Source: Spirochaetaceae bacterium | GTDB lineage: Bacteria; Spirochaetota; Spirochaetia; DSM-2461 | Length of the DNA: 5,731 bases | NCBI GenBank assembly: GCA_016342385.1 | Contig: JAEINM010000280.1 | Coordinates: 1-5,731 of the forward strand | Reading direction: 5' to 3' | In this document: positions 1-5,731 of the stretch, one piece after another | How the letters are laid out: each line of letters opens with the position of its first letter | Numbering within the stretch: the stretch's first letter is position 1 | Notes under the pieces: model-generated | Database searches by the model: none | The model's input: the letters and a program-made list of their open reading frames with translations, nothing else | What the model was told of the DNA's origin: nothing | Position numbers and translations under genes: made by a program

Positions 1-2258
1 TGAAGAGCCAGGTCAACCAGAGCCATCCAGTACTGAATCTCAGGATGTTCTTCAGGATTGGTAGTGAGCCATCTGTTCTGAGCCCGTTCCAGAAAAACCC
101 GGCTCCGACCATATTGACGATTGACATAGGCTTCTTTACCCTGATTGATAAAATTCCTGACATCGGCGACAACCAATCTGTTTTCTCCATCGAGAAGCTC
201 CTGTTGAAGAGTGGCTATATCGGAATCGACCCGTTTTCTCAGATCAATATTCTCTTTAAAGGTGAATGACTGATAATAGGCATTATTGGCATCTTTTAAA
301 CTTTCACGGGCCCGGTCGAAATTTTCTCTATTGGCGTTGGGGCTTCTGACTATGCCCCGGACTGTTTCAATTAGCTTATTACCCTGATTTTCATACCCTT
401 CAGCCTGGAAAATATTATCACGTGCTATAATTTCCAGTTCTTCAACTGACCTGGTAAGATTATTGATAAGGGGGATAATCTGTTCTGTCTTCGCTAAAAA
501 TTCCTCAATTCCCGAATCTACATCAAAATCAATATCACTATTTCTGAAGGTATCGAGTATCTCCTGGGTGTCTTCCTTTAAAACAGATAAACTCACCTGA
601 AGATTAACCAGATTGGGTAAGGCTCTATGGGGATAAGTCGATTTTAATTGATCATCTCCCGTATAAGAGACGACTTCTGCATCGACAATTCCATCTATCA
701 GTTGTTGGTTACTGGCAAAAAGATTCTCAAATCCACTCAAAGCAGCGGTAATTCGAGTGTATTCCTGATCTGTCAGCCTTGTTAGAATAGCAAGATTCAT
801 GATTTTCATTTCACTTTTTAATTCCGACATATCATCTTTTACCAGATTATATACGGCCAGGGCTGTTTCAGGCCGGGCATTAAAATCTTCCAGCCAGTTA
901 ATTGACCCCCCGATGGTATCCCATAGCTTCTGCTCTCTATCAATTAAAGGAATATCTCCAACAATCTGAATACGGAGCCGGTAGAGTTCATCGAGAGGCA
1001 GTTCATCTGAAAGTTCATAATCGGAAAAGCTTTTACGGAGGTTGATTAAAGTATTATAGGTGTCTGTAACACGGGCATGAACTCTGGCATCAACCAGTTT
1101 TCCATAGAACTCTCCTACCAGATCAGTGCTATAATCATTCAGATCAAAACCTGGAGAGATGTGTACTCTATTTAAAAGCAATTCATAAATCGCAATGGAA
1201 TAACGGGAATAATTCAATGTATCTGCAAAGAGCAGTGATGAGAGATCCAGATTCCCTCCACTATAAGCCGCAATGGCATTATCATAGGTATTATTCATAG
1301 GCTGATCCAGCAAAGCAGCCAGTTTCCTGAACTGATCTTCCCAGAATAAATCCGTAGAACTTATAATTCCCTCATAGAAATCAACATCATTTCGTCCATA
1401 TAGGAGCAATCTGGCAAAATCGAGAAAAAATCTCTCGGGAGCATTTTTATCCACATCGACAATGACTTTCAGATTGTTATCGATAATAGTGCTTTTAGCC
1501 AGATACTCATCGCGTTTCGCCGAAAGGTTATTAAATAGAGACAGAAGTCTTCCAATCTCTTCATCCAGGTCTTCCGGTGAAGTTGAACCGATACTCGACT
1601 GCAGCAACCCAATTCGACTCACCAGCTCCTCTCCTTCGATCAGATAGGACAATGCTCCCCTGTAGACCTCATCGATAGATCTGAAGACAGCATTTTTTTC
1701 CAAATCTGAAACTATGGCAGATTCTGTATAAGTCTGACGTCCCAGATTAAAACCGGTTTCATATAGCACAAGGGCATTATTGTATTCTTTCTTATCAAGT
1801 TCAATCTTGGCATCATCCATAATTTCCCTGAGCCGTATTTTATTATAGACCAGTTCTGCCGATATTCTCGCATTTCGAATAGCCTGTTTTGATGCTTCAT
1901 TGGGATTTTTTTCCAGAGCCTCCATCTCTTCAATAAGTTCCAATGCCCTGGCCGGATCTTCATCTTCATATAAAGCGGTTATCAGTTCTTTATACTTGTC
2001 ATTGTACTGATTTCGTATTTCGATAATTTTATCCATAAGATCGACAGCCTGATCCAGACGATCGGGGCTGTTTTCAACGACATCGGTAAGAATTTTTATA
2101 GCCTTATCATAATCCTGTTCATCGAAATAAGCCTGAGCTTCTTTAATTTTCTGATTGAGTTCTTTATTTGATAGCTCTTCGGAATTTAAAGAAAACAGTA
2201 CTGTCGTGAAAATTATGAGCCATAAAATTACTTTTCTGATACTGAGCCGGATAATCAC
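1..2258 (-). CDS. Exported large alpha-helical TPR-like protein, partial (C-terminus beyond left edge)
   Basis: One frame stays open for 752 codons from a GTG at 2258 to the window edge. The GTG is the only plausible start: an in-frame stop lies about ten codons upstream, and a GGAAG ribosome-binding site sits 9 nt before it. Residues 1-26 form a signal peptide: basic N-region (R4, R8, K9), hydrophobic core about 10-24, likely cleavage near the SLNS-EE junction, so the mature protein should be periplasmic or surface-facing. The rest is almost entirely charged, amphipathic helix. TPR-like hairpins appear at about 36-69 (motif YFDEQDYDKAIKIL), 143-178 (ELDKKEYNNALVLYE) and 708-735 (GKEAYVNRQYGRSRTGFLERA). 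The middle (about 200-640) is helical without a repeat I can name. No catalytic motif is visible. TPR folds normally bind proteins, so a scaffold or envelope-assembly role is inferred. It diverges from the UPF0164 gene. Family not recognised; the coding call is firm, the function unknown. Confidence 0.9.
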   Translation of the reverse strand, partial: MIIRLSIRKVILWLIIFTTVLFSLNSEELSNKELNQKIKEAQAYFDEQDYDKAIKILTDVVENSPDRLDQAVDLMDKIIEIRNQYNDKYKELITALYEDEDPARALELIEEMEALEKNPNEASKQAIRNARISAELVYNKIRLREIMDDAKIELDKKEYNNALVLYETGFNLGRQTYTESAIVSDLEKNAVFRSIDEVYRGALSYLIEGEELVSRIGLLQSSIGSTSPEDLDEEIGRLLSLFNNLSAKRDEYLAKSTIIDNNLKVIVDVDKNAPERFFLDFARLLLYGRNDVDFYEGIISSTDLFWEDQFRKLAALLDQPMNNTYDNAIAAYSGGNLDLSSLLFADTLNYSRYSIAIYELLLNRVHISPGFDLNDYSTDLVGEFYGKLVDARVHARVTDTYNTLINLRKSFSDYELSDELPLDELYRLRIQIVGDIPLIDREQKLWDTIGGSINWLEDFNARPETALAVYNLVKDDMSELKSEMKIMNLAILTRLTDQEYTRITAALSGFENLFASNQQLIDGIVDAEVVSYTGDDQLKSTYPHRALPNLVNLQVSLSVLKEDTQEILDTFRNSDIDFDVDSGIEEFLAKTEQIIPLINNLTRSVEELEIIARDNIFQAEGYENQGNKLIETVRGIVRSPNANRENFDRARESLKDANNAYYQSFTFKENIDLRKRVDSDIATLQQELLDGENRLVVADVRNFINQGKEAYVNRQYGRSRVFLERAQNRWLTTNPEEHPEIQYWMALVDLAL

Positions 2259-2267
2259 TATTAAAAA

Positions 2268-2272
2268 CTTCC
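2268..2272 (-). promoter_or_regulatory. Ribosome-binding site for the GTG start at 2258
   Basis: On the minus strand this reads GGAAG, 9 nt before the GTG. It supports the GTG as the real start, since this frame has no ATG between the upstream stop codon and the signal peptide. Confidence 0.6.
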
Positions 2273-2322
2273 AAAAAACATATTAATTCTTCTATCTAAT
2301 GTATACCATTATCGGCATTTTA

Positions 2323-2340
2323 TTTATCTTCCTAGATAAA
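2323..2340. repeat. Perfect inverted repeat in the divergent spacer (possible operator)
   Basis: TTTATCT and AGATAAA form perfect 7-bp arms around a TCCT loop. The repeat lies in the 115-bp spacer between the divergent starts at 2258 and 2374 and overlaps the candidate -35 of the plus-strand gene. It could be a regulator-binding site. It has no U-run and too few GC pairs for a terminator. AT-rich spacers produce such palindromes by chance, so an operator role is only a suggestion. The rest of the spacer (2259-2373) holds no small gene; I found no convincing minus-strand promoter in it. Confidence 0.3.
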
Positions 2341-2361
2341 AGTAATAACTGTATATATACT
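2333..2361 (+). promoter_or_regulatory. Candidate sigma-70 promoter for the UPF0164 gene
   Basis: The -35-like TAGATA (2333-2338, 4/6 match to TTGACA) and -10-like TATACT (2356-2361, 5/6 match to TATAAT) are 17 bp apart. The predicted transcription start, near 2368, would leave only about 6 nt of leader before the ATG at 2374. That would make the message nearly leaderless and exclude most of the possible ribosome-binding site, which argues against this being the only promoter. Confidence 0.25.
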
Positions 2362-2362
2362 T

Positions 2363-2370
2363 GAGTTAGG
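2363..2370 (+). promoter_or_regulatory. Weak or oddly spaced ribosome-binding site of the UPF0164 gene
   Basis: The sequence GAGTTAGG precedes the ATG at 2374. The AGG core (2368-2370) is only 3 nt from the ATG, shorter than usual. The GAG (2363-2365) has normal 8-nt spacing but is a weak match. The ATG is still the right start because a signal peptide begins there. Confidence 0.35.
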
Positions 2371-2373
2371 AAT

Positions 2374-3624
2374 ATGAAAAGAAAAGTAGCTGCTCTCACA
2401 TTTTTTATAATATCTCTATGTTATATCAGCAGTGAGGAATTCAACGACTATTACAGCTCCTGGTCATCCATGTTCGGTATTGATCCCAATTCCGGAACAA
2501 ATTCCTTTCTCATCTTAATGATTCCCTCAGGAGGGAAACATGAGGGAATGGCCACAGCATATACCGCTATTGCCATAGATTCGGGATTTATCGATTCCAA
2601 TCCCGCAGCGAGTTCCCTGATAGACGATACAGAGTTGGCTTTTCTTCACAATAACTGGATTAATGATGTTAATCTGGAGAGCGTTATATTTGCCACCAGA
2701 ATCGGCAATATAGGAATGGGTCTATCGGGAAAAATGATGTACCTTCCCTTCACAGGTGTCGATGACTGGGGAGACCGTTATTCCAATGAGTACACCTCAG
2801 ATTTTGCCAGCGGCTATTATTGGGAAACTGTGGGAACAGCCAATTTCTCTTATAATTTTCTCAAGAGTTTTTATTTTGACGGAATAAGTGTCGGTGCAAA
2901 TTTAAAAGTGGCCTATCGGAATATCCCCTATTCCATAGCGATGAACCAATCATCAGCAGCGCTGATGGGTGACCTGGGGATTATGACCAGATTCAATTTC
3001 CTTAAGCTGTATTTTTCCAGAGATAAAAATTTTTCCCTGGGTGTCTCTCTGAAAAATGCCGGTGCCGAGTTTATTGACAATCCCGATCCCCTTCCCACAA
3101 GATTCAGTGCCGGACTGGCATACAGCCCGATCAGACCTCTTACTCTGGCTTTCGATTTTAACCTGCCTTTCAATCTAAATGGAACAGAGGCGGAAAGCCC
3201 CTATTTTGCCGTGGGAATGGATCTGACACTAACAGATTTCTGGTCTATACAGAGTGGCGTTTTATTGAAATCCGGTCTTCCCCGAATCACTGTAGGTACC
3301 GCTATTGAGATGGAAAAAATTGATTTTGTCATAAACTACACACTGGATCTGACAACTCAGTTCGATAAACTGGACAGATTAAGTGTGGAATTCCGCATTA
3401 ATATGGGTGATTATGGCAGAAAGGAAAAAGAGGAAAGGGCAGAGGTTCTCTATATCGAGGGTTTAAAACTCTATGCTGAGGGGAATTTTGTCGAGGCCAT
3501 AAAGAAATGGGAAGAATGCCTTGAATTGAGTCCTGTTTTTACACCTGCAGAAGAGATGATAGAAACGGCCTATAATTCCTTTCAACTGCAAAAAGAAATG
3601 CTGGAAAAACAAACTGCTGAATAA
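2374..3624 (+). CDS. UPF0164 family outer-membrane beta-barrel (FadL/PorV-like) protein with C-terminal TPR
   Basis: This complete 416-residue protein begins with a signal peptide: K2-R3-K4, hydrophobic core about 5-18, probable cleavage near residues 19-21. Cys16 is in the hydrophobic core but has no good lipobox, so type I processing is favoured over a lipoprotein. Residues about 48-85 contain the GMATAYTAIA...NPAASSL segment, which resembles the N-terminal glycine/alanine and NPA motif of FadL/PorV-like barrels. Residues about 87-345 show alternating short strands with aromatic ends, as in a transmembrane beta barrel, ending with the LDRLSVEFRINMGDYGRK stretch. After a charged linker, residues about 355-390 form one TPR (EVLYIEGLKLYAEGNFVEAIKKWEECLELSP), presumably periplasmic. 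The family is known mainly from spirochaetes, where treponemal members are proposed long-chain fatty-acid or hydrophobic-substrate transporters; that role is inferred here. Its stop codon abuts that of the convergent ankyrin gene. Confidence 0.88.
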   Translation: MKRKVAALTFFIISLCYISSEEFNDYYSSWSSMFGIDPNSGTNSFLILMIPSGGKHEGMATAYTAIAIDSGFIDSNPAASSLIDDTELAFLHNNWINDVNLESVIFATRIGNIGMGLSGKMMYLPFTGVDDWGDRYSNEYTSDFASGYYWETVGTANFSYNFLKSFYFDGISVGANLKVAYRNIPYSIAMNQSSAALMGDLGIMTRFNFLKLYFSRDKNFSLGVSLKNAGAEFIDNPDPLPTRFSAGLAYSPIRPLTLAFDFNLPFNLNGTEAESPYFAVGMDLTLTDFWSIQSGVLLKSGLPRITVGTAIEMEKIDFVINYTLDLTTQFDKLDRLSVEFRINMGDYGRKEKEERAEVLYIEGLKLYAEGNFVEAIKKWEECLELSPVFTPAEEMIETAYNSFQLQKEMLEKQTAE

Positions 3625-3630
3625 TTATTC
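3619..3630. repeat. 12-bp perfect palindrome spanning the abutting convergent stop codons
   Basis: GAATAATTATTC is self-complementary. Each half encodes the final Glu codon and TAA stop of one gene: GAA TAA of the plus-strand gene at 3619-3624 and GAA TAA of the minus-strand gene at 3630-3625. There are zero bases between the genes. It is too AT-rich and lacks the loop and U-run of an intrinsic terminator. The symmetry follows from both genes ending in the same two codons and may be coincidental. Confidence 0.75.
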
Positions 3631-4518
3631 CTTAACAGATAATAAACTCAGGATAGTTTCATTCTGCTGCATTTTTGCATAGGAAACAGCTGACATACCC
3701 AGCTTATCTGTTGTGCTGATATTTGCCCCCTGCTCCATAAGCAGACCGACAATTTCGGTATTATTGTGGCCGGAGGCAATTATCAGAGCGGTCTGACCAT
3801 TCTTACTCTTTTTCTCAAGATCGGGGTTATATTTTAAAATAAATGAGACTATCTCATAATCGTCCTCTGATACGGCATCGATCAGAGCCGTATCGTCCCG
3901 GTCGCCACTGACAGCATTTATATCGGCCCCAGCCTGCATGAGAAGTTTAATCATAGAGAGTTTTCTCTTTCTTGCCGCCCAGCAGATAAGAGGGACACCA
4001 TTTTTATCACAGTCTGTAGACTTAAATCCCGCATCCAGATAGACTCCGGCTAAAAGGCAGTCTCCCTCCTGAACAACTTCTACAAAAGCTGTCAGAGTAA
4101 TGTCACGATTGAAATCAGTCAGATATTTTCTGGCAATCTTAACTGAAGCTCTTTCGAGCCAAATTTGATTATAGCGTTTATAATAGCTGGCAAGATCTTC
4201 AATGGTCGAACTTATCCCATAGGCCCTAGTCCATTCTGGAATATCATTATCAACAGAATACAAATGTACATTGAGATTCTTTCCCGAAGCATAACCCAGA
4301 GCATAAGCGACCCATTTATTTGTAAAAGATTTGCCGGAACAGATTAATAGCAGATTATCTGAGACTGTGAGAATTTCAGAAAATTGACTATCCGGCGCCG
4401 GCTCCCAGTCTCTCTCTACATGATGACCGGAATATTCAATAAGATTCTCTTCCGATATGACAGAGAATTCTAAGAGATATTTGATGTCTTCTTTATCATA
4501 AAGAATCGTTAATTTCAT
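3625..4518 (-). CDS. Ankyrin-repeat protein with N-terminal TIR/deoxyribosyltransferase-like domain
   Basis: This complete 297-residue protein has an ATG at 4518 and an AGGA ribosome-binding site 6 nt upstream (4525-4528). There is no signal peptide or membrane segment, so it should be cytoplasmic. Residues 1-90 look like a small alpha/beta Rossmann-type domain: strand MKLTILYDKED, then a SDNLLLICSG strand (53-62), then W69-VAYALGYASGK (to 80) and strand NVHLYSV. This order resembles TIR domains (WxxxE) and nucleoside 2-deoxyribosyltransferase-like domains (ELGYA), but Ala73 occupies the usual catalytic Glu position. Residues about 110-140 are a helical linker. Residues about 141-297 hold four to five ankyrin repeats: a degenerate one at 141-172, then about 173-205, 208-240 and 241-273, and a short cap to 297. 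Features include GADIN, the TALI and TALIIA helices and LLMEQGANI. Ankyrins bind proteins; the N-terminal domain may be a degenerate ligand-binding or signalling module. Partner and pathway are unknown. Confidence 0.88.
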   Translation of the reverse strand: MKLTILYDKEDIKYLLEFSVISEENLIEYSGHHVERDWEPAPDSQFSEILTVSDNLLLICSGKSFTNKWVAYALGYASGKNLNVHLYSVDNDIPEWTRAYGISSTIEDLASYYKRYNQIWLERASVKIARKYLTDFNRDITLTAFVEVVQEGDCLLAGVYLDAGFKSTDCDKNGVPLICWAARKRKLSMIKLLMQAGADINAVSGDRDDTALIDAVSEDDYEIVSFILKYNPDLEKKSKNGQTALIIASGHNNTEIVGLLMEQGANISTTDKLGMSAVSYAKMQQNETILSLLSVKE

Positions 4519-4655
4519 TTTTTATCCTATTTCAGTCTAATAAAAAAAGATCCCTTAAGCCATGAGTTGCCTATGCATTCGACTGAATAAAGCTTATTTA
4601 AAGTTTATCGGTATAAATATAGGAATTTTTTAGTACTTCATGATAAAGTCTAATT
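4519..4655. other. Divergent AT-rich spacer between the ankyrin and TPR-membrane genes
   Basis: The two flanking genes start outward from this 137-bp spacer, so both of their promoters should lie here. It contains short weak inverted repeats: AATAA-AGC-TTATT (4586-4598) and TTTAT-CGGT-ATAAA (4604-4617). No small gene, RNA gene or terminator is visible. I could not pick out a convincing -35/-10 pair on either strand. Confidence 0.5.
4612..4617 (+). promoter_or_regulatory. Candidate -10 element for the TPR-membrane gene
   Basis: TATAAA matches the -10 consensus at 5 of 6 positions. It would start transcription near 4624, about 32 nt before the GTG at 4656, a normal leader length. No acceptable -35 is found 16-18 bp upstream, so this is tentative in such AT-rich DNA. 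Confidence 0.22.
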
Positions 4656-5731
4656 GTGAATGATAATACTGACAAATTAAAAAACTATATTGAAGAAATT
4701 TCTCTTTTACAGGTTGAATATCCCTTTAATCTCCTAAAGTTGAAAAATGGTCTGGAGAGGTATAATTTATCAGAAGAGGAACAGGACAAAATTGAAGTCA
4801 TATGCGAAAGCCATAAGAGAAGGTCTGACCAGTTAATCAAGTCTGGAAACATTAAAGGAGCCATTAATTCAATGGAAAGGGCTGTGGCTATTCAACCTCT
4901 GTCCATTGAGTTTAGAAACAAACTTGCTCAGCTCTATGATATAAGTGCCAGAAAAGAGGGATTTAAAAAGGGTGATAGAGATCTGGCCTACAATACGGCG
5001 TCTTTTTCACTACGACTGAATAAGAATAATCCCATTGCCAGAAGTATTCTGAAAGATATAAAAAAAAATGATAACAGAATCAGCGGCCGAGATCTGAATA
5101 AAAAGCTTATTCCACCTCTATTAGTATTGATAATGATAGTGCTTGTGGCGGTTTTTACAAAAAATGATTTTTCAATTCCCTTCTTGTCCAATAAGACAGA
5201 AATTGCAGAGCCACAATGGGAAAAACCTCCCATGAAGGAAACAATACCCTTTACTGAAAGAACGCTGGATACTCAGATAAGCAGTACAGACAGTGATTTT
5301 ACTATTCAGATAGATAAATCACTTATAGCCAAGGTAAACGGGTCATTTTCCTATACAATACAAGGAGAAATATCAGCTCCTGAAAAAGCCTTAACATCTG
5401 CGGATCTGACTATACATTTTATAAATTCATCTGGTACTCCCCTGTTCAGGAAAACAGTGTCTCTGGTGGAGGATAATGAAATCTTCCTGCCTGGAGAGGG
5501 AATCCTGATTGATGAGTTCTTTTACATTCATTACCTACCACCGGAAATTGAAAGAATATCCCTCAATCTCACTAATGTCAGCTTTTCAGATGATTATATT
5601 ACTGGAGAAACTCCGGAGGAAATTTATCTCCAGTGGGATACAGCCCGGCCCGAAGGAGTCAATATTGCCTTGCTGCTGAAGAGTAGCACAAGTATATACA
5701 GTTATGCCGGGTCATATAGAAATATGAAAAT
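4656..5731 (+). CDS. Single-pass membrane protein with cytoplasmic TPR and periplasmic beta-rich region, partial (C-terminus beyond right edge)
   Basis: The frame is open for 358 codons from a GTG at 4656 to the edge. An in-frame TAA at 4644-4646 rules out any longer start, and the next candidates (TTG 4740, ATG 4872) would cut into the helical region. No clear ribosome-binding site precedes the GTG. Residues 1-50 are charged helix. Residues about 52-125 hold two TPR-like units (RSDQLIKSGNIKGAINSMERA, then LAQLYDISARKEGF... with an enlarged inter-helix loop). Residues 151-167 (LIPPLLVLIMIVLVAVF) form a transmembrane helix. Arg and Lys just before it (R145, K149, K150) place the TPR side in the cytoplasm. 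After a Pro-rich linker (about 170-205), residues about 225-310 alternate as beta strands with a central LPGEG turn, reminiscent of FxLYD/DUF3426-type sandwich domains. That family match is inference from pattern only. Possibly it links a cytoplasmic partner to the envelope; function unknown. Confidence 0.85.
   Translation, partial: MNDNTDKLKNYIEEISLLQVEYPFNLLKLKNGLERYNLSEEEQDKIEVICESHKRRSDQLIKSGNIKGAINSMERAVAIQPLSIEFRNKLAQLYDISARKEGFKKGDRDLAYNTASFSLRLNKNNPIARSILKDIKKNDNRISGRDLNKKLIPPLLVLIMIVLVAVFTKNDFSIPFLSNKTEIAEPQWEKPPMKETIPFTERTLDTQISSTDSDFTIQIDKSLIAKVNGSFSYTIQGEISAPEKALTSADLTIHFINSSGTPLFRKTVSLVEDNEIFLPGEGILIDEFFYIHYLPPEIERISLNLTNVSFSDDYITGETPEEIYLQWDTARPEGVNIALLLKSSTSIYSYAGSYRNMK

Noticed and set aside
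45..269. Short plus-strand open frame
   Set aside because: It lies antisense within the long minus-strand gene, has no ribosome-binding site and gives a low-complexity, non-protein-like translation.
1462..1647. Short plus-strand open frame rich in Ser, Arg and Leu
   Set aside because: It is an antisense shadow of the minus-strand gene, with no translation signals.
1712..1969. Minus-strand open frame of 85 codons
   Set aside because: It is in a different frame from the 752-codon open frame on the same strand, which has a signal peptide, TPR pattern and ribosome-binding site.
2928..3173. Minus-strand open frame of 81 codons
   Set aside because: It is antisense to the well-supported UPF0164 gene and has no independent evidence.
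3690..3702. TGCA-TTTT-TGCA-like hairpin as a terminator for the plus-strand gene
   Set aside because: The stem is only about 4 bp, there is no U-run after it, and it lies inside the ankyrin coding sequence.
4165..4347. Plus-strand open frame of 60 codons
   Set aside because: It is antisense to the ankyrin gene, with no ribosome-binding site or recognisable motif.
3625..4518. Anti-phage defence gene (TIR effector)
   Set aside because: The expected catalytic Glu is absent, and no partner such as a signal-generating enzyme, or other defence gene, is in the window.
4988..5233. Minus-strand open frame of 81 codons with a hydrophobic stretch
   Set aside because: It is antisense to the TPR-membrane gene; its hydrophobicity is largely a reflection of the complement of that gene's AT-rich coding sequence.

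Overview
The window most likely comes from a spirochaete chromosome (Treponema/Spirochaeta-like). The best clue is the complete gene at 2374-3624, which resembles the UPF0164 outer-membrane family known mainly from spirochaetes. Moderately AT-rich composition (roughly 40% GC by eye) and genes rich in helical repeats agree with this. The assignment is inferred from protein character, as there is no rRNA or other marker gene.

Layout: four protein genes in strictly alternating orientation. (1) A long exported helical/TPR-like protein on the minus strand runs from a GTG at 2258 off the left edge. (2) An exported UPF0164/FadL-like beta-barrel protein with a C-terminal TPR is at 2374-3624 on the plus strand. 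(3) A cytoplasmic ankyrin-repeat protein with an N-terminal TIR/nucleoside-deoxyribosyltransferase-like Rossmann domain is at 3625-4518 on the minus strand. (4) A membrane protein with a cytoplasmic TPR region, one membrane segment and a periplasmic beta-rich part runs from a GTG at 4656 off the right edge. Genes 1/2 and 3/4 diverge from AT-rich spacers of 115 and 137 bp. Genes 2 and 3 converge with their stop codons directly abutting.

How the genes work together: genes 1, 2 and 4 look like cell-envelope components, and each carries TPR-like repeats, a protein-docking fold. The TPRs of genes 1 and 2 should lie in the periplasm and those of gene 4 in the cytoplasm. A shared envelope role for genes 1 and 2, which use one divergent spacer, is possible but inferred. 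Gene 3 looks unrelated to the envelope. No RNA gene, mobile element, CRISPR array or recognisable defence cassette was found. The most unusual item is gene 3, whose N-terminal domain appears to have lost the expected catalytic glutamate.
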